Source of the DNA: Candidatus Aerophobota bacterium
GTDB lineage: Bacteria; Aerophobota; Aerophobia; Aerophobales; B47-G16
Direction of reading: 5' to 3'
Length of the DNA: 39,511 nucleotides
Assembly (NCBI GenBank): GCA_003648815.1
Contig: QMPZ01000003.1
Coordinates: 1-39,511 of the forward strand
Under the pieces are notes generated by a model. The model saw only the letters and a list, made by a program, of their open reading frames with translations. It did no database searches and had not been told where the DNA came from. Shown here one piece after another: positions 8,663 to 16,863 of this stretch (positions are counted from its first letter, which is position 1; each line of letters starts with the position of its first letter). A program made the translations under genes and the position numbers.

Positions 8663-9946
8663 TTAGAAGGCTCCATTCTGTTCGTCAAGCTCTCTTATCA
8701 CCAGGCCACTTAAAAGCTTGGGATAGAAGTAGCTGGTCTTCGGAGGCATCACTTTGCCGGCAAGGGAGATCTCTCTTATCTGCCTTAAAGAAGGGGGTTT
8801 CAAGAAGAAGGCTATCTGATAGTCTCCTTTTCTGATTAAACTTACTGCCTTCTCCTCATCCTTCACAAAATCGATGTCCTCACCTTTCTTCCAATCCTTT
8901 CTCTTTAAGATCTTCTCCAATATCAGCTCGTTCAAGATAGCACTGTCCACCTTCCCCTGAAAGCTATCCTTATAGGTTTCCTTCAGACTTAAAAAATAAT
9001 ACCTCTTCTCCCCGCAATACATTCCGAAGGCACAGTCCTCTCCTGTGCCTCGCAGTCGCTCAAGCATCCTTTTCCTTTGCCTCTTCTCGTCCTTCGGGGA
9101 AAACTCGAATACCTCTATGTTGAAAAACTCGCTTAAGCTTTCCTTCAGTTGAGCAAGCTTTCTTACTCCAAGATTTCTTACAGCCCTGTGCACGGGAAGG
9201 ATGGTGGCGGAGCCGCCTTCCATATTTAAGAAATACATCATCACAAAATCCTCTCCTCTTCCCTTTCCTCCCATTTCCTCCCTGAAGCTAAGCGCTGTGA
9301 GATAGCGGTGATGTCCATCAGCAATGAACACCTTCTTGTCCTTCATCTCCTCAGCTATCTCCTCGATCACGCTCTTGTCCCTGATGGCTCCTAAACTGTG
9401 CCTTACCCCATCCTTATCCCTTATCGAAAAAAGGAAGCTCGCTCTCTCTATCCGCTCATCCACCCTATGGGAGCGGTCTGAATACAGGGAAAATATAGGG
9501 CTGAAGTTAGCTCTGCAGGCTCTGAGCAACCTTAACCGATCCAGCCTGGCATGAGGAAGGGTCCTTTCATGAGGAAAGATCACTCCGGAGCCGAATTTTT
9601 CCAGTTTCATTAAGGCGATAAATCCTCTTCGCCTTACCCTCCTCTCTTCAAAAGGATACTCCTGCTCATAGACATATATGGCTGGCACTTTTTCCTTTAC
9701 CAATATACCAGAGGAAAGCCATTTTTTAAAGTAATTTCTCGCACGCGTATACTTGTTTTCCTCCTCTGTGTCAGCAGGATATTCCTCGCCTAATATAATA
9801 CGGATGATATTGTAGGGATGAAGCTGATGGTAAAATTTTTGTTCAGAAGGAGAGATCACATCATAGGGAGGAGCCAGAACCTTTGTCAAGTCGCCTACCT
9901 TTTTCTCATCGTAGATGATGCCTTGAAAGGGACGGATCATAAGCAT
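8663..9946 (-). CDS. DUF1015 family protein
   Basis: This is a member of the widespread DUF1015 family, whose biochemical role I cannot state. Family hallmarks are the N-terminal IRPFQGIIYD, the LAPPYDVIS segment, the FPHERT motif and the strongly conserved IADGHHRYLTAL near the middle. No membrane segment or signal peptide is seen, so it is probably cytoplasmic. I chose ATG 9946 because AAGGAGT lies eight bases upstream; the frame extends to a GTG at 9973 that would overlap ndk. The family is often found near serine-biosynthesis genes, but here it sits between ndk and dprA. Confidence 0.85.
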   Translation of the reverse strand: MLMIRPFQGIIYDEKKVGDLTKVLAPPYDVISPSEQKFYHQLHPYNIIRIILGEEYPADTEEENKYTRARNYFKKWLSSGILVKEKVPAIYVYEQEYPFEERRVRRRGFIALMKLEKFGSGVIFPHERTLPHARLDRLRLLRACRANFSPIFSLYSDRSHRVDERIERASFLFSIRDKDGVRHSLGAIRDKSVIEEIAEEMKDKKVFIADGHHRYLTALSFREEMGGKGRGEDFVMMYFLNMEGGSATILPVHRAVRNLGVRKLAQLKESLSEFFNIEVFEFSPKDEKRQRKRMLERLRGTGEDCAFGMYCGEKRYYFLSLKETYKDSFQGKVDSAILNELILEKILKRKDWKKGEDIDFVKDEEKAVSLIRKGDYQIAFFLKPPSLRQIREISLAGKVMPPKTSYFYPKLLSGLVIRELDEQNGAF

Positions 9947-9959
9947 CGATTGGACTCCT

Positions 9960-10412
9960 TCATCCTGGCTCACTTTTCAGCCAATCATCTTTTTCATAAG
10001 GGAAGATCTCCTCTGGCCCAAAAAGACAGGCAATCTCCTGCTGCGCAGATGAAGGAGAATCAGATCCATGGACTATATTTCTTCTCCCATCTGAGGCGTA
10101 TCTTCCCCTGATCGTCTCAGAACCGGCCTCCTCAGGCCTTCTTTCCCCAATAATCTCTCTTATCCTTCTGATCGCTCCCCTCCCCTCCACCACGAGGGCT
10201 ACCGAGGGAGCGGTGAGCATAAACTTGATCAAGCCGGGGAAGAAATGTTTTCCCTTATGCGGACGATAAAACTTCTCAGCTTTCTCCTCGTCAAAACGCA
10301 GCATCTTCAAACCCACTATCTTAAACCCTTCCTTTTCCACCCTTCTTATTACCTCACCGATCAACCCCTTACACACTCCATCCGGCTTAATTAAGACCAG
10401 CGTCCTTTCCAT
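9960..10412 (-). CDS. ndk: Nucleoside diphosphate kinase
   Basis: Ndk transfers the gamma phosphate of ATP to other NDPs through a phosphohistidine. Visible are the N-terminal ERTLVLIKPDGV, the RPHKGKHFFPGLIKFM loop, and the active-site segment NIVHGSDSP with the catalytic His, followed by the usual SAQQEIACLF tail. ATG 10412 gives a standard 150-residue enzyme. In-frame alternatives are ATG 10424, just after an AAGGGG, and GTG 10448 inside the end of ilvN. The gene follows ilvN closely and is followed 13 bases later by DUF1015. Confidence 0.96.
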   Translation of the reverse strand: MERTLVLIKPDGVCKGLIGEVIRRVEKEGFKIVGLKMLRFDEEKAEKFYRPHKGKHFFPGLIKFMLTAPSVALVVEGRGAIRRIREIIGERRPEEAGSETIRGRYASDGRRNIVHGSDSPSSAQQEIACLFGPEEIFPYEKDDWLKSEPG

Positions 10413-10431
10413 CCTTCCATCCATCCCCTTA

Positions 10432-10914
10432 TCAGCCTTCTCCCTCACGGGGAATGGCTATCTTTCCCGTACGCACTAATTTCTTGATGCCAAAAGACTT
10501 CAGAAGGGAAAGAATTCCCTTAATTTTCTCCTCGCTACCTGTCGCCTCTATGATGAAGCTGTCAGGGTGGACGTCCACTATCCTTGCCCTGAAGATATCC
10601 ACTATACGCATAATTTCGGCTCTGTCCGCTCCCTTAGCCTTTACCTTTACCAAAATCAGCTCACGTTCTATCCTCTCCTTATCCGTCAGGTCCACCACCT
10701 TAATCACATCTATTAATTTACGCAGCTGCTTTATGACCTGCTCGATAATGCGATCGTCCCCTGGAACCACCAACGTCATACGAGATACGGTGGGATCCTC
10801 TGTCTCCCCCACTGCCAGACTATCAATGTTAAATCCTCGCGCACTGAACAGAGAGGAAATACGAGCCAATATCCCAAAGCGATTCTCAACTTCTACAGAG
10901 ATGACGTGTTTCAT
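10432..10914 (-). CDS. ilvN: Acetolactate synthase small (regulatory) subunit
   Basis: This is the regulatory subunit of acetohydroxyacid synthase, which confers valine feedback control on the catalytic subunit. An N-terminal ACT domain is clear (HVISVEVENRFGILARISSLFSARGFNIDSLAV), followed by a second ACT-like C-terminal domain. The 160-residue length is typical. The ATG at 10914 overlaps the ilvC stop as TGATG, so translation is coupled. The catalytic subunit ilvB is not next to it and is not in the window, which is unusual because ilvB and ilvN are normally adjacent. Confidence 0.95.
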   Translation of the reverse strand: MKHVISVEVENRFGILARISSLFSARGFNIDSLAVGETEDPTVSRMTLVVPGDDRIIEQVIKQLRKLIDVIKVVDLTDKERIERELILVKVKAKGADRAEIMRIVDIFRARIVDVHPDSFIIEATGSEEKIKGILSLLKSFGIKKLVRTGKIAIPREGEG

Positions 10915-11915
10915 CAATTTTTTCCACCCTTAATCCAGTTCATCATTCCCCGCAAATTTCTACCCACCTTCTCTATCAGGTGTTCCTCATCTTTTTTGGC
11001 CAGAGCGTTGAACACAGGACGTCCAGCTTTGTTCTCCAGAATCCATTCTCGAGCAAACTCTCCAGACTGAATCTCCTGCAATATCTTTTTCATTTCCTCT
11101 TTCGTCCTGTCCGTGATGATTCTGGGCCCTCGGGTGAGATCACCGTACTCGGCGGTATTACTGATGGCCGACCTCATCCCACTTAGCCCACTTTCTTGGA
11201 TTAGATCGGTGATTAGCTTCAGCTCATGCAGACACTCAAAGTAGGCCATCTCTGGCTGATAGCCAGCTTCCACAAGGGTCTCAAAGGCAGCCTTGATCAA
11301 GGCAGTGACTCCTCCGCAGAGGACAACCTGCTCTCCAAACAGGTCCGTCTCCGTCTCCTCCTTAAAGGTAGTCTCTATAACCCCAGCTCTGGTTCCCCCA
11401 ATTGCTTTAGCGTAGGCTAAAGCCAGCTGTTTGGCTGAGCCAGTGGCATCCTGCTCAACGGCGATCAGACAGGGAACACCTTTTCCCTCAAGATACATCG
11501 TCCGCACCAAAGCTCCTGGCCCTTTGGGAGCGACCATAAAGACGTCCACATCCTCAGGAGGAACAATCTGATGAAAATGGATGTTGAATCCATGAGAAAA
11601 GCCCAAGGCATTTCCCTTTTTCAGGTAAGGGGCTATGTCATTTTTATACATCTGTGCCTGGTATTCATCAGGGATCAGGATCTGGATGACATCAGCCCTC
11701 TGAGCTGCCTCTTTTGTCTCCATAACCTCAAAACCCGCTTCTTCAGCCTTCTTCCAATTCTCACTTCCCTTAAGATCCGCCACTATCACCCTTAGGCCGC
11801 TATCCTTTAAATTTTGCGCTTGCGCATGGCCCTGATTGCCATATCCGATGATGGCGATCGTCCTCTCCTTTAGAACTTCCAGACTTGCATCTTTTTCGTA
11901 ATAAATCTTAGCCAT
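10914..11915 (-). CDS. ilvC: Ketol-acid reductoisomerase (class I)
   Basis: IlvC converts 2-acetolactate to 2,3-dihydroxyisovalerate (and the isoleucine equivalent) using NAD(P)H and Mg2+. The 333 residues match short class I enzymes. Visible are the Rossmann turn GYGNQGHAQAQNL (24-36), the KGPG segment, and the metal-binding ETDLFGEQ and ECLHELKLI motifs. The cofactor loop after beta-2 reads D47-LKGSEN-W54: an acidic residue at the strand end and a six-residue loop with Glu52. This differs from the usual NADPH-binding LRxGSxSW form. A strong AGGAGG lies ahead of the ATG. The gene lies between ilvE and ilvN. Confidence 0.96.
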   Translation of the reverse strand: MAKIYYEKDASLEVLKERTIAIIGYGNQGHAQAQNLKDSGLRVIVADLKGSENWKKAEEAGFEVMETKEAAQRADVIQILIPDEYQAQMYKNDIAPYLKKGNALGFSHGFNIHFHQIVPPEDVDVFMVAPKGPGALVRTMYLEGKGVPCLIAVEQDATGSAKQLALAYAKAIGGTRAGVIETTFKEETETDLFGEQVVLCGGVTALIKAAFETLVEAGYQPEMAYFECLHELKLITDLIQESGLSGMRSAISNTAEYGDLTRGPRIITDRTKEEMKKILQEIQSGEFAREWILENKAGRPVFNALAKKDEEHLIEKVGRNLRGMMNWIKGGKN

Positions 11916-11926
11916 AACTTACCTCC

Positions 11927-12808
11927 TCAGCTTTCGTAAATGGGCGTTCCCTCTGAGTGAGCTAACTGCCGAAACTTGCCCATCAGCTTTTTGGTGACCT
12001 CGCCTATTTCTCCCTTTCCGATAACCCTTCCATCTACTCGTGTTACCGGAACGATCTCTGCTGCCGTCCCGGTAAGGAAGCATTCATCGCTTGCATAAAG
12101 CTCAGCCGGGGTAAATACTTCCTCTCGAACGGGAATTTTTTCCTCTTGAGCTAAATGAATTACCACATCCCGGGTAATACCCCTCAAGATCCCTACCCAG
12201 ACAGGGGGAGTGATCAAGGTTCCATCTTTCACGATGAATATGTTATCCCCTGTACACTCAGCTACATAGCCATCATTGTTGAGCATTATCGCCTCTGGTA
12301 CGCCTTTAGAGTTAGCCTCTATCTTGGCCAGGATATTGTTGAGATAGTTCAAGGATTTAATAGAAGGATCTAAGGCGGAAGGAATATTTCTCCGGGTGGA
12401 GACGATCACCACCTCCATGCCCTTCTGGTAAAGTTCTTCTGGATATATGCTTATCCTGTGAGCGATGATGATAACCTCCGGATGAGGACACTTAAGAGGG
12501 TCCAGACCGAGATCTCCCTTTCCCCGGGAGACAACTAAGCGGATATAAGCATCCTTGAGCCTGTTCTTTCTCAAGGTCTCCAGTACTTTCTCCTTCATCT
12601 CCTCCTTGGATAAGGGAATCTTTAAGGCAATGGCCTTGGCTGAAGCATACAATCTTTGAAGATGTTCCTCCAACTTAAAGACCCTCCCCCTATAAGCCCT
12701 TATCCCCTCGAAAACCCCATCGCCATAGAGAAAACCATGGTCAAAGACCGATATCCTTGCTTCCTCCTCAGGAACATATCTTCCATTCAAATAAATCCAC
12801 AATCCCAT
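11927..12808 (-). CDS. ilvE: Branched-chain amino acid aminotransferase (PLP fold type IV)
   Basis: This enzyme carries out the final transamination for valine, leucine and isoleucine. The 293-residue protein shows the fold-type IV N terminus (FDHGFLYGDGVFEGIRAY), the PLP-binding Lys151 in PSIKSLNYLNN, the AECTGDNIFIV segment and the LTGTAAEIVPVTRVDGR phosphate-binding region. These are all typical of BCAT rather than D-amino-acid transaminase or ADC lyase. AAGGAG lies six bases before ATG 12808. The gene is followed after 11 bases by ilvC. Confidence 0.92.
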   Translation of the reverse strand: MGLWIYLNGRYVPEEEARISVFDHGFLYGDGVFEGIRAYRGRVFKLEEHLQRLYASAKAIALKIPLSKEEMKEKVLETLRKNRLKDAYIRLVVSRGKGDLGLDPLKCPHPEVIIIAHRISIYPEELYQKGMEVVIVSTRRNIPSALDPSIKSLNYLNNILAKIEANSKGVPEAIMLNNDGYVAECTGDNIFIVKDGTLITPPVWVGILRGITRDVVIHLAQEEKIPVREEVFTPAELYASDECFLTGTAAEIVPVTRVDGRVIGKGEIGEVTKKLMGKFRQLAHSEGTPIYES

Positions 12809-12850
12809 CTTAAACTCCTTATCTCTATAATGCCACCAAGGGCTAAATTT

Positions 12851-14296
12851 CTACTTCGGCCTCATCTGTGGAAAAAGGATTACATCTCGAATAGATGAAG
12901 AGTTGGTCAACAGCATCACCAACCTATCTATTCCTATTCCCAAGCCTCCTGTGGGAGGCATCCCATATTCCATCGCTTCCAAAAAATCTTCATCCAGGGA
13001 CTTATCTTCTGCCTTTGCCTTCAGGAATCTTTCTCTCTGCTCAATGGGATCGTTTAACTCGGAATAGGCATTTCCTATCTCCTCCCCCCCTATGAATATC
13101 TCAAAGCGTTCAATTAAAGAAGGCTCATCCTTCTTTCTCTTTGCCAGAGGACAGGTCTCCTCAGGATAATCAAGGATAAAGGTGGGCTGGATCAAGTTTG
13201 GAACGACCTTCTTATCTAAGAGGTGTTCAAGTATCTGGTCCTTTCTCAAACCCTCTACCTTCAATCCCGCCTTTGAGGCAGCCTCCTTGAGGGCTTCCTC
13301 ATTCTCATAGTTGACTTCCAACCCTCCTATCTCCTTGAGAGCCGCCTTAAACGTCATCCTCCTCCAGGGGGGAGAAAGATCAATTTCACTTCCTTGATAG
13401 TTGATCTTAAGGCTACCGTTAACCTTCTTTGCCACCTCACAGATGAGTTTTTCGGACAGTTCCATCATCTCCTTATAATCACTGTAGGCAGAGTAAATCT
13501 CCAGCATTGTAAACTCGGGATTGTGGAATCGATCCATCCCCTCGTTTCTGAAATTTCTATTTAGCTCGTATATCTTCTCCAATCCTCCCACCACCAACTT
13601 CTTCAGATAAAGCTCAGGGGCTATTCTGAGATAAAAATCCTTGTCTAAGGCATAATGGTGAGTCCGAAAAGGTCTTGCCGTAGCGCCCCCTGGAACAGGC
13701 TGCATCATCGGAGTTTCCACCTCAAGATACCCTCTCCTGTCCAGAAAATCTCTTATGCATTTAATTATTGCTCCACGTTTGAGAAAGGTCTTCTTAACCT
13801 CGGGGTTAAAAAGTAGATCCAGATAGCGCTTGCGATAACGTAGTTCTATGTCCTGTAGACCATGCCACTTTTCAGGAAGAGGACGAAGGGATTTGGCAAG
13901 GAGGAAAAACTCCGAGACATCAATGGTGAGCTCACCTGTCCTGGTCTTGAAAACCTTTCCCTTCACTCCAATGATATCACCCAGCTCGAGCTTTTTAAAG
14001 AGAGAATATCTTTCCTTCAGGATGTCCTTGCGAGCATAAGCCTGGATCTTACCCGAGCCATCTCTTATATCAATAAACATAGCCTTTCCATGTCCTCGCT
14101 GGGCAACAATCCTTCCCCCAAGACGAACCTCTATATCTACACCTTCTCCTGCCTTAAGGTTGCCGTATTTGTCGCGTATCTTTTGAGTAGAATGATCGGG
14201 TGAAAACTTTACCCAATAAGGATTGCCCTCCTTTTCCATCCATTCCCTTAGCTTTTTCTTCCTTACCTCGATTAGCCTATTCTTATCCGGTCCCAT
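12851..14296 (-). CDS. lysS: Lysyl-tRNA synthetase (class II)
   Basis: LysS charges tRNA-Lys. An N-terminal OB-fold anticodon-binding domain (about 55-145) precedes the class II catalytic core. Motif 2 is in NRNFRNEGMDRFHNPEFTMLE and motif 3 in GGLGIGIDRLVMLLT, and the protein ends in the conserved IRDVILFPQMRP. The 481-residue length is normal. ATG 14296 is the first gene after the promoter at 14344-14371, so it heads the long minus-strand run ending at hslU. Confidence 0.97.
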   Translation of the reverse strand: MGPDKNRLIEVRKKKLREWMEKEGNPYWVKFSPDHSTQKIRDKYGNLKAGEGVDIEVRLGGRIVAQRGHGKAMFIDIRDGSGKIQAYARKDILKERYSLFKKLELGDIIGVKGKVFKTRTGELTIDVSEFFLLAKSLRPLPEKWHGLQDIELRYRKRYLDLLFNPEVKKTFLKRGAIIKCIRDFLDRRGYLEVETPMMQPVPGGATARPFRTHHYALDKDFYLRIAPELYLKKLVVGGLEKIYELNRNFRNEGMDRFHNPEFTMLEIYSAYSDYKEMMELSEKLICEVAKKVNGSLKINYQGSEIDLSPPWRRMTFKAALKEIGGLEVNYENEEALKEAASKAGLKVEGLRKDQILEHLLDKKVVPNLIQPTFILDYPEETCPLAKRKKDEPSLIERFEIFIGGEEIGNAYSELNDPIEQRERFLKAKAEDKSLDEDFLEAMEYGMPPTGGLGIGIDRLVMLLTNSSSIRDVILFPQMRPK

Positions 14297-14343
14297 CCTA
14301 ACTTCCTTTTTCTAAACTCATTTATAGACCATAATTTTGCCTT

Positions 14344-14371
14344 ATTTTATATAGATTTAATCTTTTGTCAA
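14344..14371 (-). promoter_or_regulatory. Near-consensus sigma70 promoter for the lysS-hslU gene run
   Basis: On the minus strand TTGACA lies at 14371-14366 and TAAAAT at 14349-14344, separated by 16 bp, about 50 bp before the lysS ATG. The remaining part of the 117-bp gap (14297-14413) is AT-rich. I see no convincing terminator there for the upstream nucleoside hydrolase gene, so some readthrough is possible. Confidence 0.7.
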
Positions 14372-14413
14372 CAAACGCTTTTTAGGAGGGAGGTTCCGTA
14401 AAGGAAAGGCCAT

Positions 14414-15286
14414 TTAAACTTTTAAAATTCTTCTCATAAAAAGAGTAATAAACCGAACAGCATCCACATCAAGACACACCTTAACGTTAGAAGCTTTCTC
14501 CTTTGAGGTGAGGGTAAATCCCCGGGTAAATTCGCCTCTGGTTTCCACATTCACTTTCCTGGGCTCCATTTTCACCAAAGTTTGGTCAAAGGACACCGCT
14601 ACAGCTAAGGGATCGTGCAGGATAGGATATACTCTGCCGGTTGATCTTTGCCATGCTCTTATCATATCCATTAAAAGATGGGTGGTGGGGGAAGCTTTTT
14701 TGGCCAAGCTATTTAGTTCCTCCTGTCCGAGCTTACATTTGGTCGTCACATCTAAACCTACCATAATGACCTGTATCCCCGATTCAAGAACAATTCTCGC
14801 CGCCTCAGGATCGCATCTAACGTTATATTCAGCTTGTTGCCTGTTAACTGCTCCCCCCATCATGACCAATTTAGCTTTTCTGGCTAAATCAGGCTCTTTT
14901 ACAAGTGCCGCAGCTACATTAGTAAGGGGTCCGATGGTGACGATGATAGGATGCTCACAAGCCATAACCTGAGAGATGATGAGGTCCACTGCAGCCTGTC
15001 TTGAAGGAGCCGCCAAGATTTCCCTTTCATCAAGCACCACTGCCTGATTCACTTGGTCAGTTCTCTCCTTTCCAAGGAGTGGTCTTTTAATTCCCACACC
15101 TACCGGTATATCTTCCCTGCCAAAGGCCTTCAGTAATTTAAGCACCAGCTTAGCCCTGGTCTTTGTATCTCCATAGACTGTGGTGATCGCCTTAACGTCA
15201 AGCTCAGGGCAACTTAAGGCAAATCCAATGGCTAAGGCATCATCTACATCATCTCCTATATCTGTGTCAATGAGGATATTTATCAT
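14414..15286 (-). CDS. Inosine/uridine-preferring nucleoside hydrolase family protein
   Basis: This family hydrolyses the N-glycosidic bond of ribonucleosides for salvage, using Ca2+. The diagnostic N-terminal aspartate cluster is present (DTDIGDDVDDALAI). So are the VTIGPLTNVAAALV segment, the VMMGGA stretch and the C-terminal HDPLAVAV motif that completes the metal site. The 290-residue length is slightly short but complete. GGGAGG precedes the ATG. It is the last gene of the 20711-14414 run, after radC. Substrate preference cannot be read from sequence. Confidence 0.9.
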   Translation of the reverse strand: MINILIDTDIGDDVDDALAIGFALSCPELDVKAITTVYGDTKTRAKLVLKLLKAFGREDIPVGVGIKRPLLGKERTDQVNQAVVLDEREILAAPSRQAAVDLIISQVMACEHPIIVTIGPLTNVAAALVKEPDLARKAKLVMMGGAVNRQQAEYNVRCDPEAARIVLESGIQVIMVGLDVTTKCKLGQEELNSLAKKASPTTHLLMDMIRAWQRSTGRVYPILHDPLAVAVSFDQTLVKMEPRKVNVETRGEFTRGFTLTSKEKASNVKVCLDVDAVRFITLFMRRILKV

Positions 15287-15337
15287 CTCCCAAACCTCCC
15301 TATTAAGGATATATAATATAGAGCTTTAAGTTTGTCG

Positions 15338-16039
15338 TTACGGCTTAAGAAAGCTCTCAAGTCCCTGCTCGACAAAGCTAAAGTAACCATTTTTTCCTAC
15401 GATGATATGATCCACAACTTTAATATCCACCATTTCTGCAGCCTCGGCGATGGTGGAGGTAATTCTTTTATCCTCGCTTGAAGCCTGAGGATGTCCACTG
15501 GGATGGTTGTGCACGAGAAGTAGTCCTGCAGCATGGTGAGCTAAGGCAGATTCTATGATGCGTCGAGGATAGATCACCGCTCTGTCAATCGTCCCCTCAT
15601 GAACTACCTCATAGTCAATAACCTCGTTTTTAACGTTAAGGTAAATCACCATAAAGGCTTCATAAGATAGAGCGGCAAGTTTTGCCCGGGCAAAACTTGC
15701 CGCTGTCCGGGGCGAGGAAAGAAGATCTTTTCCCTCCATCTTCTCACTAAGATAAACACACAAAATTTCCTTCACCAACTTTATGAGAATAGCCGACGAT
15801 GGACCAACGTCGAGAACACCCTCAAGCTCCTCTAAGCTGGCATCAAAGACAGCACCAAGACTTCCAAACCGTCTAATGAGACGTTTTGCAACAGGTTTTA
15901 CATCTTTACGGGGAATGGCATAGGTCAGGAGGAGCTCGAGGAGCTCGTAGCTATGAAGTCCTCCTGCACCTGCCTTTTGAAAACGTCTCCTGAGGCGTTC
16001 CCTGTGACCCAAATAATGAGGCTTGCTCTTTTCCTCCAT
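15338..16039 (-). CDS. radC: RadC-like JAB/MPN domain protein
   Basis: RadC proteins have N-terminal helix-hairpin-helix segments and a C-terminal JAB1/MPN metalloprotease-like domain; despite the name, a repair role is unproven. Here the N-terminal YLGHRERLRRRFQKAG and the HhH region lead to the zinc-site motif VHNHPSGHPQASSEDKRIT (HxHx7Sx2D). I start it at ATG 16039, just after the M55 gene stop; a GTG at 16075 is in frame but overlaps that gene and has no ribosome site. A perfect 34-bp palindrome lies within the coding sequence, between the HhH and MPN domains. Confidence 0.9.
   Translation of the reverse strand: MEEKSKPHYLGHRERLRRRFQKAGAGGLHSYELLELLLTYAIPRKDVKPVAKRLIRRFGSLGAVFDASLEELEGVLDVGPSSAILIKLVKEILCVYLSEKMEGKDLLSSPRTAASFARAKLAALSYEAFMVIYLNVKNEVIDYEVVHEGTIDRAVIYPRRIIESALAHHAAGLLLVHNHPSGHPQASSEDKRITSTIAEAAEMVDIKVVDHIIVGKNGYFSFVEQGLESFLKP
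15671..15704. repeat. Perfect 34-bp palindrome inside radC
   Basis: The plus strand reads AGCGGCAAGTTTTGCCC followed immediately by its exact reverse complement, centred on CCCGGG at 15687/15688. All 17 base pairs match with no spacer. In the radC frame it encodes AASFARAKLAA-type residues without breaking the gene. One arm's core, CGGCAAGTTTT, recurs in the leader of the CoA-dehydratase activase gene at 25544-25554. Confidence 0.97.
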
Positions 16040-16041
16040 TT

Positions 16042-16857
16042 TTAAGCTGTGTATTTGCTTAAAAAGCTTTCCCACAGAAGGGCAAGGTCGTCTCCCTTCA
16101 TCTCTACCTTGCTTATGTCCTTCCTTGTTACTCCCTCTATGGCCGATGCCTTACGGGCAGAGGACTCATCATAGAACTCTATCTCTATGGTATAAGGAGG
16201 ATTAACCTTATAGGGTTTAAAATCGTTTATTCTTTTTAGGGCCGCCTTAGCTTTTTCCCTGATGAGCTTACTCGTCTTCGAGGGAGGAAGACAGAGAGCA
16301 CCGTGCTCGCCTGCAGCATACTTCACACAAGCCTGCTCAAAATCCCCAACTAAATCCCCTGCCTCCTTCATCGCCGCAGAATCTCCACTTATCATCACCA
16401 AAGGAACATTTCTTGTTCCAGCGATAGATGCTTCCAGGCCAATTTCCCCCATTAATATCCCATTAAGTCGCAGGGCCTTCATATCCAGGGTATAAGTATG
16501 AGGAAGAAGGCCTTCCTTGGTCTGGGCCATAGAGTGAAAGCCTATCATAATTAAAGCGTCAAAGCTTTCATCCAAACCTGCCGGCGGAGCTATCTTCGGG
16601 GGCTTCCCCATAACCACTTCTGCCTCAGGAGGAACCTCGCTTAAAATCACATTAAGGCCGTAGTAATGCATATCGTAGACGACAACCTTCCTTGCTCCTC
16701 CCTCTATGGCTCCCTCTATGGCTGAGTTCAGATCTGACATTAAAAGCTTTCTCATCTCCTCATATCCCGGACAGCCTGGCTTAACCTGTCTTTCATGATC
16801 AACTACACCGGTTATGCCCTCGCCGTCAAGTAGAATATACACCTTCATTTCATTCAA
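16042..16857 (-). CDS. M55 family metallopeptidase (D-aminopeptidase DppA-like)
   Basis: Members of this family, such as Bacillus DppA, are zinc D-aminopeptidases that release D-amino acids from D-dipeptides. The 271-residue protein shows the metal-binding DGEGITGV (about 11-18), VVVYDMHYYGLN, MIGFHSMA and ALRLNGILMGEIGLEASIAG segments, then VMISGDSAAMKEA. GGAG lies five bases before ATG 16857. The gene follows the threonine-dehydrogenase-like gene by six bases, which suggests amino-acid or peptide catabolism. No signal peptide is visible, so it should act in the cytoplasm. Confidence 0.88.
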   Translation of the reverse strand: MNEMKVYILLDGEGITGVVDHERQVKPGCPGYEEMRKLLMSDLNSAIEGAIEGGARKVVVYDMHYYGLNVILSEVPPEAEVVMGKPPKIAPPAGLDESFDALIMIGFHSMAQTKEGLLPHTYTLDMKALRLNGILMGEIGLEASIAGTRNVPLVMISGDSAAMKEAGDLVGDFEQACVKYAAGEHGALCLPPSKTSKLIREKAKAALKRINDFKPYKVNPPYTIEIEFYDESSARKASAIEGVTRKDISKVEMKGDDLALLWESFLSKYTA

Positions 16858-16863
16858 ACTCCT

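Noticed and set aside
10454..10933. 159-codon plus-strand frame over ilvN
   Set aside because: It mirrors the ilvN codons on the opposite strand; ilvN has clear ACT domains and coupled translation with ilvC.
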